NCBI GenBank assembly: GCA_038380435.1
Contig: JAWZYU010000028.1
Span: forward strand, 19,576,201 to 19,640,200
Reading direction: 5' to 3'
Length of the DNA stretch: 64,000 nt
DNA from: Ryuthela nishihirai
Lineage: Eukaryota; Arthropoda; Arachnida; Araneae; Heptathelidae
The number at the start of each line of letters is the position of its first letter. Position 1 is the first letter of the stretch. Positions 22,601 to 37,600 of the stretch are shown one piece after another. A program made the position numbers and the translations under genes. The notes under the pieces were generated by a model. The model made no database searches and was not told where the DNA came from. It saw only the letters and a list, made by a program, of their open reading frames with translations.

Positions 22601-25600
22601 ACAAAAACGTCGAGAAATGTCTTCAATTTATTGAAAATAATTCGTTTCTAATGGGAGTAGCTCCTGAGAAGACTGGACAGTTAGAGCTGGTTTGGTGACA
22701 TCCATTATCAGGAGTCGTAGATTCGTATGCCACGACAACTAATTTTATTTGATAAGTCTACATTCGCCGATATCCTAAAATCAACACGTTTTCTGATAGC
22801 TTTCGATTTTCAGTATAAGGAAATCGCACAATTCTATCAAAAGCAAATTAGCTGAGGCAGACTTCAATTCTGAACTTATGTGGTCACTTGAGAAGTTAAA
22901 TCCCTTTTTCTCATTGTGTTTCAAAGTGCCCTTAAGCGAAAAAAAGAAATTAGGAGGAATTTGCGAAGTCTCTTGTCCATAAATCGGAGCATTAAATTGC
23001 AATACCATGTGCAATGCTGCCAAATGCCATAAGAGCAATGCTTTTCTACGACAAAGTCGCTATCTTATTTCGAAAATTATACTAGAACTTCAAAAGTAAC
23101 TTATGGAAATTTTAAAAATATTTTGAAATTTATTTTTAATACTATCATTTAATGGCACAAATATATACCTTAAGTTATTTAAGTGTTCAGTGGTTGGTAA
23201 AATAATGCACTTATTCTTAGAAAATATTGGAAGATGGGGGGGGGGTTAAAGCTATTACCAAAGCCAGTGGCTATTTTTTATTAGCATATCATGAATATTA
23301 TTGAGAACCATTGCACTAGAGGACAAACAATTATGCACATTTTAAATGAATTGTGTTAATATTAATTCAATAGTTAATTTTCAGTATTTTAATGAAAATA
23401 TAATGTAATAAAGCATAAATTTCAAAATGTTTAAAACATTTATTTTTAAAAGGTTAAATAATAACACTATACAACTAACAACTCATAATGTAATAAAGCA
23501 TAAATTTGCAAAATATTTTTTTTAACTTTTTAAAATGTTTTAAATAACACTATACAACTTACAACAACTATTCAAATAATTATATAATAATTACCATAAA
23601 ATTGTTCATTACTAAAACATTTTGTGCAAAAACACTAATTTTGTAACACAAGGAATTTGGTTTACCAATTCAACTGTTTTTTTACATTTTTAGATTTCGC
23701 TTTTGTGTGGAAAGCAACAAATTAAAATTCTTCCACATTCTTCAGATTACTTACAATTTTCAATAAAAATCTGATGCATAAAAGTTGTTTGTACACCGGT
23801 AGAATTCTGCTCAGTTTTCAAATTCCAGAATTAATGTTCCATTAATTGATAAGGCTGATACTGTCAAACATAAATATGTTTTAAACGCAATTCCACAAGT
23901 GTTTCAGCAAGAGAATTTTAGCTTCGAAAATTCTGCATTCAGTGCAACATTTTCAGCCACATTTTAACTCAAAGGGTTGGGTTGTTTTACCTCTGAGCGG
24001 CACTTTTTTTGCACACAATGGGCTAAATGGCCAGGTCACATGGACCCCCGAAGGCTCAGAGAAGGTTGGGGGTGGGGACCCATTGGAACAGCTGTTGGGA
24101 GACAGATGATAGCCTCCCGTCTAGGCCATCCAACGTGTTCATTAACGTGCACAGGGTATGGCTCTCCCGCACACGGGACCATGACTTAACGTCCCATCCG
24201 ACGGACGGCGGCCTTTCCAAGCCCATCGGTGTCCCCTACTGACCGTGGGCAGGGCGAGGAATTTTTTAACTCAAAGTTGGAATTGTCTCTTCAAATATTC
24301 ACGTGCATTTATTTAAAACTCTTAAATTGCGAAGTTACTTAAAGCTTTTGGGAAGAAAAATATCTATTGTTCTACAAGTATGCAAAAAAAATGTTGACTA
24401 CGATTTGCTTATAGTTAAAATCTAAACATTTGAAATTTTTGAAAGTATTTTAATTTGCAGACATAAGTTGAAATTTTGAGAATCAGCTGAATTTTCGCTA
24501 TTGAACATTTTTACTTAGTTTCATGAAAGTTTTTGCGAGTAAACAACGAAATGCAACTTTCGCATATTTAAGAATTCAGAAGAAACTTTTTTTTAGAAAA
24601 TTAATCCAAGAGCTAAATTGAATTTCTGAAAAAAGATGAATGCTAGATAAACATAAGCCGAGGTGGCAAAGCGAAATGTCAATGATCAATATTTGGAAAA
24701 AGTGGTTAATACACTTTTACTTTTCTATGGTATCTGTATTAAATAGTAAGATAATTAAATTCATAAATGAAACTTAAAGTATGAAACCATAATTTATGTA
24801 AAGCATTTTTTCACCAAGAGCATTTGGCCGTAAATTGATACTTCTATAATTTTTTTTTTCATAAAATATTGCCAAAACTTCTAGAAATATTGGAATTTAA
24901 CAAGGTATAGATTTATAAACAAATACAGTGAATATATGTTAATTAATAAGATTCATCATTAAGATTCATTGGTTGGGTTGTTTTACCTCTGAGCGGCACT
25001 TTTTTGCACACTATGGGCTTAATGGCCAGGTCACATGGACCCCGAAGGCTCAGAGAAGGTTGGGGGGAGGGGACCCACTGGAACAGCTGTTGGGAGACAG
25101 ATGGTAGCCTCCCGTCAAGGCCATCCAGCGTGTTCTTTAACGTGCACAGGGTATGGCTCTCCAGCACACGGGGTCACGGCTTAACGTCCCATCCGACGGA
25201 TGGCGGCCTTTCCAAGCCCATCGGTGTCCCCTACTGACCGTGGGCAGGGCGAGGAATTTATTCATTGGTATAACATTTCTACTTATTACCTTTCACCGAA
25301 ACATTAGGAACTCTTAAGCAGGCAATTTAAATTTTCCCTTTTTGAAATCACTCTTAAGAAAATGGTCAGCATCAATAACTACTAAAGATGGATGAACAGG
25401 TCAAAGGCTTTAGGTATGAACTATTGACCAAAGGCATTAAAATTTGCGTCTAAAACCCCTACACAGATATTCTTATTCGTAGAAACGGGAGGATTTCTCA
25501 CAATCTTTTGAGAAACACCTAGTGCTAAAATGGGCAGAAATCGTATTTTAAGCTAACGTAACTTTAACGTCTTTTGTTTTCCATTAGAAAAATAGTTTTT

Positions 25601-28600
25601 TTTTGCCCAAATGGGAATATGATCGTAATTGGTCGCCAAGATGATAAAGTGCAATTATTTAATGCAATTTAATAATTGATAAATTGCATTAAATAATATT
25701 TCAATTTGCACAATATTGTTTCTTTTAATTGCAGGTAATTTATTCCATTTCCCTTTGTTTTAAACGTTGACACATCTAGAGTAAACGCCTGTGAATATTA
25801 TTGATTGTGTAATTTTTTTCTTTCACTAAGAAAAACGCAAAGGATTTCACATTTATTTTGATCAAATATTTAAACTAAAAGAGAATCGACAAATATATCT
25901 CTACAGAGTAATTCAATAAAACCTAAGCTCAAATTTATTCGAAACAATGCTGTAGTAAAAATTTAATCTGTGAGCAAAGCTTTTAAACATCTTAATGTCA
26001 TTTAAAATCAGATTATAAAACCATTCAGAGCGTTTCATGCATTTCAGATTTTGTTTTTAGTCGTACATCATTACACTTCTGAATTGCATTTTGCTAACAG
26101 GGCCATTTTTCAAACTAAATATTAAAATTTATTTTATTCTCAACCATATCAGGTACTTTGAGTTTATCACCACAAAAATATAAATTATTTAACATTTAAT
26201 TCCGGAAACTTGAAATTTTATATTAGTAATCAACAAAGTTACCCTTTTGATATAAATCTCAATGCTGATCCAGTTGGGGCTCGAACCTAGGTACTACAGA
26301 TTACGAACCTGGCATGCTACCGACTGAACCACCCCCACCCCAAAAATGCAAGCATTTTGGAATATATCAAGCTTAGATCATTTTATTACCTTTTATTAAT
26401 TTATCATTGTTATTTATAAATTAGAGAATCCAGTTACTTAGATAAACTCTTACAGAATTATTCTTCGAAAATAAATATCGTGGAGTACAAATAGCGTATT
26501 TTGATTAAAATAATAAATAATAAATACCCCCTCAAGCAGCTGCTTGCCACAGAAGTCTGACAGGAGACTGTCAGTTTAATATACCACAGTAAGAGATCTG
26601 AGAGGATGGCAGGACCTCAGCAGAAAAACGACACACATCCATGCCTAATTTGGGTCTTTGATTACAATGATTAGAATATAATCAAACCGAATTATTTCTG
26701 TTAAACAAATTATTGATGCTAAATCAATAATTTGTCCATAATACATTTAGTGTACAAAATGGCCAGCTTTTGCTCACACAATTCAGAAGTTGAAAGTCAA
26801 TTTTTAAGCTTTCATGAACATGTAGTATGTTCACATTATTAGTTTAACTACCAGCAAACAAAAGCCCAAATATGTTTGATATAGAAGGGGCTGTTCGCCT
26901 GCAATTCTGAACATTTACTTACAACATTTTATTTCTTCAAGTGGAAAACTTCCTTTAGCCCTTTTGCAGTCTCCGGGTTGTAAACCTTATTCGGGAAAAA
27001 GAACGAAAATCCATTTAGTCAAAACAGTAGCTGAAGTTTCTTAAAAAACTGAAAATTCCACTTACCAAAACGTTGTGTAGTTTGATGTCCCTGTGGACCA
27101 AACCTTGACTGTGGAGATATCTAATTCCTTGCACAACATCTAAGGCCACCTGCAGGAAAGCGTTTTTCATTAGAACTAATAAACAAAAGTAAATGTTTCA
27201 AGATAAAACAGGAACTTTGAATATTTTGAAGATTCAAATGTACTTTCACCTTTGAATTTTGTATAAAACGTTTAAATTTGAACATCCCAATTAAAGGTCA
27301 CTTAACTTGGATCACAACACAAATTAATACTCAGCTCATAATCATCCTCAACAAATATCTCATAAGAGACCCCCATAAATTTACATAGCTTACTGGTATT
27401 TTTAACGTTTAGATGGTGTAAATATTTTTGGGAAAATGTGTGAATTAGTCGAGCCAGATTAGGCTAAATATGATTGAGGTGTTGACATACACAGTCGTAT
27501 CAGAATAACATGATCATCTACCATAGTATATGTATGGTAGGTGGGTTGGGTTACCTCTGAGCGGCACTTTTTTTGCACACCATGGGCTAAATGGCTAGGT
27601 CACATGGACCCCGAAGGCTCAGAGAAGGTTGGGGGAGGGGACCCACTGGAACAGCTGTTGGGAGACAGATGGTAGCCTCCCGTCAAGGCCATCCAGCGTG
27701 TTCTTTAATGTGCACAGGGTATGGCTCTCCCGCACACGGGGCCACGGCTTAACGTCCCATCCGACGGACGGCAGCCTTTCCAAGCCCATCGGTGTCCCCT
27801 ACTGACCGTGGGCAGGGCGGGGAATTTTGCGGAGATAAATCTCAACGCTGACCCAGCTGGGACTCGAACCTGGGAACTACAGATTACGAGCCTGGCACGC
27901 TACCGACTGAGCCGCCGCCACCACTGCCCCTACGGTAGGTGGTCATATTATTCTGATACGACTGTGTATACTTGCAACGTTAAATTTAAATAAATAGAAA
28001 ATATTAAAAAGTAAATTTCATAATGTAAGGAAACTTGTGCAAGTGGCATAACTGTTGATATTCAGTCAAACATTAGTTGGGTAAGTGTTAAGAGTTAACA
28101 TGAATTTTTCTACACTTGGCTGATGTACAGGTAAATTTCATATAAATGTATGCAGAATTACATGATATTTACTTTTCTCTAGAGTGATTCTATAACTCGA
28201 AATTTTTTCCCTCCAGCAATAACGTTATAAACCGAGATCTTATTTTTTCAAAATTTTGACACGACTTTTCTGCATTAAATTAAGTTTATTTCTATTTATT
28301 TTGGATATTATTTATCACTATCCTCGACTCTTCTTACTGATTGCTTGAGAATAAAGCTGATGATATAGAAACGTTAGTTTAAATTTTGTCGTAGGACTGT
28401 TAAATGTGCATTTAAATATCTTTAATTTTTTATTCTAATAACATTTTAAATAGTAATTTTGCTCTTTTTTTATTTTGCTATTTTTGTTACTCGTTGGATC
28501 ACTGGCTTAAACTTTCATTGCAAAATATGGAATTGAATTAACTTTAATTTTAGCCATTTAGAAATTTTAATTTTTTAGACAAAAAATTTTCTTATTTTTC

Positions 28601-31600
28601 ACATTATATAAATTTAACCAGGAAAAATTATGTTGGTGACGTCTTATTTGTCAGTGCTTCTTTATATCAATGTTCAAGCAAGTTTCGAGTTAAAGCAATT
28701 TCACACGAATTGGAGGATACTTATGTAATGAATTTCATACTACATACCTGCAGCCTAGGTATCCATGCTAATCCATTCCACAGAGCAGAATACAAGTCCC
28801 TTTCCATCCTTTCCATAATGAGATGAACAGTAGGTCGGCGGTCGTGGCGGTAGTCGATCACAGTGCCACATAGCTGCACAATACGAGGATGTTCGGGGAT
28901 ATTTCTGAACAAAGAAATGGAGATTAAGAAATTTCTATATGCCATAAAGTTATTCCTTATAACAAAACCATTAGCAAGTATCTTTTCAGTAAGGGTAAAT
29001 ATTGAACCATCTATCATATGTATACACTTTTACGATTTGTCATTAAATCGCTGTTACCAATTATAGTAAACAAATTTTGGAGACTTCAAAATTGTTTCCA
29101 AACACAAAGTTGATCAACAAAACAAAAAAATGTTTCAGGAAATACAAATTGAAGATTATACTTTTTAAGCAAAACTTTGCATGATGCTATAATTATATTG
29201 TAGAAATATATAAAAACAAATTCAAAAATAATGATTGTTGCCGTAACAGATAACATTCCATGAAACTAACATTTAATAGTTAAGAATACCTACAACTTTA
29301 TTTGAAATTTTCCCATTTTTAATACATTAAATGCCTTTATTACCAAATAAGCAAATGTAAAAGTTTACACTTTGCATAATTTTAATAATATTTCAAGTTC
29401 ACAGACAGTTTCTATCAGAAATCCGTTATTGAAGCGATGAATTCCGAAAAATGCGATATGTGATAATTTCCCGTGAAATCTAAGTGAAGAGTGGTTCCAA
29501 ATCTGCAGTAAAATTCTTTTTAAGGATTGCTTTGAAGATGCTCTAATATTTGTAGGAATATTCAATATTCCAGTATACCTTACCTATTAGTGCTCTTATT
29601 ACTTTAGTTTCATTTTCGAAATGAAAAACTGTTTCTCTTTAAGAATAAACGCTTTATTCTATTTTTTCCAGACAGTTTTGGATGTACAACGGAAAAAAGA
29701 AAGCAAACTGGAAAAAAAATTAAAATCTCCCGGGTTCAGTTTGCATAATTCAAACAATTTCAGGGATTTCCCTACCTCTGCGACCAATGCGGATATTTTT
29801 CACCTTTAGTTGAAAATTCAAATGATTAAAAGCAACGCAACGTTTCGTTATAGACATTATACGACACTTTGAAACTTACATTAATAGTAAAGTTGCTAAA
29901 ACAGCACGCTACATCGACACATTAATCCAGTCTATTACGATATTTAGAGTTAAAGCTCACCTGTGGTAATAAAATTCCATAGCAAGGCTGTACCAATGCT
30001 TATCTGCAGGCAACACCACTGTCTTTACAGCAAGAGTATTGTGGCCTGACCATGACTTGCAAGAATACACCACTCCAAAATGGCCTCGTCCTAGCTCTTG
30101 ACCAAGTTGAGGCATGCCTAAACAAGTGAACATCAGTTTTAGAAATAGTAAACACTGCTTACAGCATTATTTGAAACTAAGCATTTATTGAGAAAGAACT
30201 ACACAAGCAACATTTAAGACCATAGACTAAAATCTGCGCATTTCCTAATTTCAGATACGTTCTTATTCAAAACATCCAAAAATATTTAAAAAAGAATATT
30301 GAGAATCTCTATTTCATACGCTTAAAGAAAATTTAACAGAAATTTCTTAATGCATAACAAGTGTGGATTGTTTTCCTGAAGAATTTATCAAAAGAAAAAT
30401 AATCTCCTTCTCCAATGTTTTATGACAATGAATTTTAAGTGTTACACTAAATTTTCTTCGGGAAAAATAAATGAACTCAATTCTGTACCTCAATACGCAA
30501 TTCGTTTTTACATTTCTATATTGTAAAAATATATTATCATTTAGTAGAAGTAAAAGTTTGTTCATCATAGAATCGCAGTATTTTTAAACTCAAGCAAAAT
30601 TTTTGAATAGTTTAAAACATGGGCGTCCACAGAAAATTTTCCAGGAGGCGGGGGGGGGGGGGGGGGCAAAGCTTGGAGACAAATAATTACATCAATACAT
30701 TTTTATTTAATATTTAAGGGTTTTTTTTTCACAAGTAGATTATAGAATACACTATTACATCAATATTAAAACACATACATAATGTATATAAATTAATTAC
30801 GTTTAAATTGTTACGATTATAATTTGTGGAATTTTTTACTCGATCCCAGGGGGGGACAAGTGCCCCGTTTGCCCCCCTCTGCGGACGCCCATGGTTTAAA
30901 ACCTTTTCCTGTTCCGACAAAGAAATGAAATGATACTTTTGCGACATTCAGTTACGAAATGAAATCTCTACCAGCTTCTGGTCTTACTGGTCGGGTAGAA
31001 AAACGCATTTCTCTTACCGAAGAGGAATGTAAATTGGGTCATTTCCAGCGTTATCAGCTCGTTTTTTTAGTGGATGTCCTGATTTACACACTTATCAGAT
31101 TTACCATAAAACGTAATTTTGTGGAAATGTTTCCAACTTCACACGGTTAATGGTTTAAATGACCGCAATCTAGCTGTAATCAAACGGTTTAAGGCAAGAT
31201 TTACTTTCTCAATCATGAAAGCCTGGTGGAAAGAAAATTAAATGCTTTTCCTCGTTTAAATTAATAGAGCAACAGCAAAAATTATGAAACATCTTATCAA
31301 CAATAAAAAATGTATGCCAAGAATAATCACTGCTATTAGAAGCCTATAATATACATTGAAGAATTAATTGTTTAATGCATATAATTTAAATAATCTATTC
31401 TTACATTCAATTAAAATTAATGGAAGTTTCATTCTTAAACAGTTAAACGTACCATATTGGATCATATCTTTGAGAGAAGAACTTTCTAGGGAAAGCTTGG
31501 CCACTTGAGGAGCATACAAACAACGCACCTGAAAACAACGAGCAAAATTTAAATGCGATTCGATATTTTTCAGTTTCAATCATATGCAGTGAAACATAAC

Positions 31601-34600
31601 AAGGTAAAATATATCTAATAACCACTGAATTAGTTTAACCCTTTTCAATCCAGCTTCTGTTCCATTTTTGCTTGTTATAATAAATCACTAATAAGTTGCT
31701 GCAGTTCCTGGTTCGAGTCCCACCTGTCCCAGCATTGAGATACATCTTCCCTAACTCTCGTTCTGCCATAGATGAGAAAGGGTACATGATAGGATTAGAA
31801 AGGCCCTGTCCGTCGATTGAGGCATCAAGTCTCGATTCCGTGGGCAGGAGAACCATGCAGTCCGCACGTTAAAGAACACTCTAAATGTGTGTTCAAGGAC
31901 GATTCCATCCCCTTGCACGGGGCGGGGGTGGCTCAGTCGGTAGCGCGTCAGGCTCGTAATCTGTAGTTCACAGGCTCGAGTTCCAGACAGACGAGCTGGG
32001 TCAGTGTTGAGATTTATCTCCGCAAAATTCCCCGCCCTGCCCACGGTCAGTAGGGGGCACCGATGGGCTTGGAAAGGCCGCCGTCCGTCGGATGGGACGT
32101 TAAGCCGTGGTCCCGTGTCCGGGAGAGATACCCTGTGCACGTTAAAGAACACGCTGGATGGAATTGACGGGAGGCTACCATCTGTCTCCCAACAGCTGTT
32201 CCAGTGGGTCCCCTCCCACAACCTTCTCTAAGCCTTCGGGGTCCATGTGACCTGGCCATTTAGCCCATGGTGTGCAAAAAAGTGCCGCTCAGAGATAAAA
32301 CAACCCAAACCCCTTGCACGTGAGACTCCTTTCCATAACTTTCAACGAGCCTTGGGATCCTCATGACCTAACATTCACCAAATTGTACGGAAATAAAATA
32401 CCACTTAAAGGTAAAAACAACCCCACTGGTCAGTTGCTCTACAATCAAAAAGAAGTTTAAACTCATTTCTTCATAGTAGAAAGATTTACTAAACACAGAA
32501 AATGAATTTTCTGACGAGTCCAGATAAAGAAAATATTAATATTTCCTAATGCAGCTACCTGCCATAGAGGTCTGGCAGGAGACTGTCGGTATAATAACGC
32601 CAAAGAAAAGGTCTGTGATAAGGCGAGACTTCAGCCGAAAGACAAATGTCCATACCTTACCCAGGAATAGAACCCTTTTGATCAGTAGTCAAGCGCGCTA
32701 ACCACTCTCAGATGGAAAGGGTTCATTGTCAGTAGTCAATACAAACAAATTAAACATCCACAACAAATGAAAAACAACTATTTGGTTAAATCTATTCCAA
32801 CTTACATTTCTCCTGTCGTTCTCTTTTTGTTCCAGTCTATCATAGTGTCTCTCCTCGAGCTGCAGTAGTGACGTCACGAATCTATCATGCGCTGTCTTTA
32901 CTCTCTGTTGTAACTGGTGACAAATGGAACGAGCCAAGTGGACCTCATTCAGACTAGACAACATTCGATTTGCGATTTCTTGTTTCCATGTCGAATCGAT
33001 GGAGGATGGCAACTTCCATGGAAGAACATTTGCAAGCTGAAAAATGAAATATCACTAAGCCTGGAATCTAAAATATTTCCTTTTCAAGCATTTCTGATAA
33101 TTAATGACTTCAGTTAAGTAATAAATCATATATTAAAACATTTAAATGTGCAAACGCATGAAAGTAAATTGTAACATGATACACAGACATCTGTCATGAC
33201 ACTGTTGGGAAAGTAAATTGTAACAACATGATACACAGACATCTGTCATGACGCTGTTGGGAAAGTAAATTGTAACAACATGATACACTGAGATATCTGT
33301 CATGACGCTGTTGGGAAAGTAAATTGTAACAACATGATACACTAAGACATCTGTCATGACGCTGTTGGGAAAGTTTTTCCTAGACTATTTCAGGTCGTGA
33401 ATATTGATCGAAAGATATCTGATGAAAGAACATGAATAGCAAAACATTTTGATAATAGTTAGGAAACTACTGGTTACATCAGTTGAACATTTGGGTTAAT
33501 ACTCGGGAAGTCTAGACAGGTTATCAGTTGAGAACAATGCACCTAAAAATATTCGGTCAAAAAAATTTAATGAGCCAGACTCTGTATATTTGTTTTATGA
33601 GGTACAATTTCTATTTAGAATGAACCGTAGGTTGGGCGGGCCTAATATAATGGTCTATGATTTTCTATTCTTCTAGACATTGTGTATAGTGATGAACAGA
33701 TGTCTTCTTAGGTGAATAGTTGTAATGATTGTAATAACTAGTACTAAAATTTTCAATTATCTAACTTGAGTTCACTTTTCTTTTTAGTGAAATCAAGTGC
33801 ATTTGTGACCATGGATCTTTCATTCATGTGTAATGAATGAATTCGTGTGTAATGAATTTATGCTTTTTAAATAAATTTTATCATAATATAAATTTAGAAA
33901 TGAGAAAGTACATTAAGTATTTTAGGAGAGTATTTTATTATTAGGATAAGTTTCCTTAATTCCTTATTTTAGGAGATTATTTTAGGATTAATTTTAATGA
34001 GTATTTTAGAATGTTTGCGAAAAATAATTTCCTATGTAGCAGTTAAGATAGACTTTATGCTAGACAAAGGATCATTCCTTGATGTAATGAAAATCAATTA
34101 CTCTGTCGTTCCAGAAAATAAAAGGTTGCGAAAATATTCTATTTTATTTTAAGCCCAAAAAGATGGTGCCACCATTCGAAAAACAATTTATAGTTTATAA
34201 TTGCGACATAACCGAGATTAATGACGTTAATAGTAATGATTGCTAGATACGGGGAATTTTTATTTTATATAGATAACAATTTATATATACGTATATACTA
34301 TATGTATAGGAACATAAAATTGAAATCTTAGTATTTCAAATTCGACTCATACCTCTTTCATTTTTTGCATCACAAACCAAAACATCGAAGCACTGTTTCG
34401 GAATGACACTTCAACCTGAAAAACGAAATTTTTATCAATCTGAGCAATGTAAGTTTAAAAAATATGATATTAAATAGTTACAGAATATCTTGCATATAAT
34501 TTCAACAGATTTCTAACTCGAAAACATCGAAAATCTACTTCTGACTTTCACAATTCATACTTATCTAATCAAAAGGATTAATTTTTTTATTTGGAACCAG

Positions 34601-37600
34601 AACGAAAAGAGAATCAAATCTATCTTTTTGCGGATATCTTTCCGTATTTATGAAATTATTAGATATCTTAAAGAGCTCTGAAAGTGCAAAGATATCGCAG
34701 TTCAATCCAATCTCATTTAGACTATCCATGTATTTGCAATTATATAAAGCAAATACTCAAGTATGAAGTTATATATAATTAGTATCAGATCGTGAAACCA
34801 TTAAAATACTAAAAAAAATTACGAAAATATCTGAATTCGACCTACATCGCCCTGAATAGTAAAAAAAAAGGTATTTGTTGCGTATTTTAAATATTTTACA
34901 GATTGAAGTTGATGATAAAGCTTACAGTTGGGTTGGGTTGTTTTACCTCTGAGCGGCACTTTTTTGCACACCACGGGTTAAATGGCCAGGTCACATGGAC
35001 CCCGAAGGCTCAGAGAAGGTTGGGGGAGGGGACCCACTGGAGCAGCTGTTGGGAGACAGATGGTAGCCTCCCGTCAAGGCCATCCAGCGTGTTCTTTAAC
35101 GTGCACAGGGTATGGCTCTCCCGCACACGGGGCCACGGCTTAACGTCCCATCCGACGGACGGCGGCCTTTCCAAGCCCATCGGTGTCCCCTACTGACCGT
35201 GGGCAGGGCGGGGAATTTTGCGGAGATAAATCTCAACGCTGACCCAGCTGGGACTCGAACCTGGGAACTACAGATTACGAGCCTGGCGCGCTACCGACAG
35301 CCACCCCCGCCCCTAAAGCTTACAGTTAATACTTTAGTCTCACGTTTCGAAATTTCAAACCCAAATTGCTGTCAAGATTTTGGATTTAAGTTCACTTATA
35401 ATTACTGATGGTCATGAAAAGTATCTGCCCGGATCTCCACAGCAGATGTGAAAAATATTATTTTCATAAATAAATAATAAAATAAATACCCCCTCAAGCA
35501 GCTGCTTGCTACAGAGGTCTGACAGGAGCCTGTCAGTTTATATGCCATAGTAGGAGATCTGAGAGGATGGCAGGACCTCAGCAGAAAAACAACACACACA
35601 ACCATGCCTCAACCGGGGCTCGAACCCAGGTCCCTTAGATCAGTAACCAAGCGTGCTAACCACTCGGCCATGGGACGGCAATTTATTATACTGGTGAGAA
35701 TAATTCGACAGCTTTAAGATCGGGAAATGTGAATAGAAGGCATTTATTCCTTCTCTGAAATTCAACATTAAATTGGTTCTATCGATAATATTAAATTTTA
35801 TAGTAACAAAAATAACCGATAGTCGAAACACAATGTGCCAAGATCCGATAAACCTTATCACATCAATAATCAGTCTCTTAGTGCAAGGCCCCTAGAGAAA
35901 TTCCACACTAGCTATTTTATCAAATGCTGCTACCGGATTTTCACGAACCACACTATTTACAAAGAATATTTTCTACCTTAAGAATCAAAAATGTTTACAC
36001 CAATAATCTCACCTGATAAGCTGCAGACAATATATGCCTAAGTGCTGCACTGGCTTGTTTGTTGTGTTCCTCGTCAATGCCAACGCAAGATTGTTCTAAG
36101 CTGGTCAGACAGCGTTGGAGTGTGCCTGAAAAGCAAATGAAAAGGAAATTAAATCAAATTTGTAGACAAGAAGTTATCTTTATTCACATTCATCGTAAAA
36201 GTTAAGAAATCCAAATCGACTTATATTTTCACTTATAAATTTCGAATTCTTCAACGATAAATTATCAATTATCAATCAAATATTGCTGATAATCTGAAAT
36301 ATATATATATATTCTGCTTCAGTGGTGAAAATTATCAGAAGTTTGAATGCATTCTTTTATTTCCGAAGAAATATTCCTAGTTCTCTGGCTACAGCATGAG
36401 TCAGAGTGCATTCGTACTTTACTCTTAGAAACCTTATGGTCCTGAAAAGGTTAATATTAGTATGTAACTGTTTATTTTAGTTTGTTTAGACGTAAAATAA
36501 ATAAAAATCATAAGAAAAATACATAACAATGTGTAGTTTTTTTGGAATTTTATGGGAAATATTTTTCCCAATGGACTATAAAGGTAACACAAATTATAGT
36601 TAGGCTTATTATGCAATGTCTTTTATTTATTGGTTTATTATAACAAAATGTTAGCTAAAATAATACAAAATTATGAAATAAAATTACTATACAAAATGAT
36701 GTGCTAATTATGATATTCTGCGAAGCAATTTCTTTTGGTTGTAAAGCAAAGATGGACATTGCACAGATGCAACATTATTGCAAAGATGGACATGGACTAA
36801 ACGTTCCCGTTTACGTAATTGCGTTCGGCATACGTTCTATTTTGACATTCTGTATAAAAAATGCAGATAAGGTTATAATTAAATACGACAATCACCAATT
36901 TTAAAATGGGAAAAATGTTTCCCTTAGTCGTGAAAGGGTTAATGAAGTAGTCAGAGAGCATGACTAGTTTCAGTGGAACCTTTCAGGTCCTTGCATGAGA
37001 AAACGCTTTCTGATTTAACTGCTCTAAGTATAGCAACTCGGTCAGAATTTTCCGCTGCAAGTTATTAATTGCAAATTCTTTGCAGGATTTTCGACTGATT
37101 GCGGAATAGACAAGAGACCGTTACATAATTAAAACAGTTATGTTTGCATTATTTTAACTCCTTTGAATTCTTAACTTCGAGAAACTTTCAAACAAGATTC
37201 AATATTGAGAATTTTTGGAACATGTGTTTAGAGAAAAGTATTTAAAAAGTTCTCTACACTCACCAGTAAATTTCTCTTGCAGCCACTCAATGGAAGTTGT
37301 GAGCTTAGTGGAGACAGCTTTATTGACATGTTCCAGAACCATGTCCCTCAATTCACTGGTGCATAGATGAACTGAACGAGCAGTTAATGGCTCTGGAAAT
37401 TGTGGTTCCATGATCACTCCTGTAATAAGGAAGATACTGTTGATTTCAATCTTAAATACAATTTTAATACAAGCATTGCGCTTCATTTTTTTATGGACAC
37501 ATGTATTTATATATTAAAGGAAATTGATATTAACCTATAACCTTCATTTTAAAGTTGTTTAGTAAAAGCCGTCCCGTGGCCGAGTGGCCGAGCAGGCTTG

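Noticed and set aside
33160..33373. CRISPR-like spaced repeats
   Set aside because: Units are contiguous 49-54 bp minisatellite repeats without unique spacers, in an intron of a eukaryotic gene.
34903..35196. Recurring 87-97 residue open frame starting [11 protein letters not shown] or similar
   Set aside because: Antisense reading of SINE-A. It appears wherever a young copy lies and has no independent evidence of coding.
36451..36941. piggyBac-like element bounded by TTAA with GGG before the right TTAA
   Set aside because: The left side lacks the matching CCC terminus; only the right end fits.
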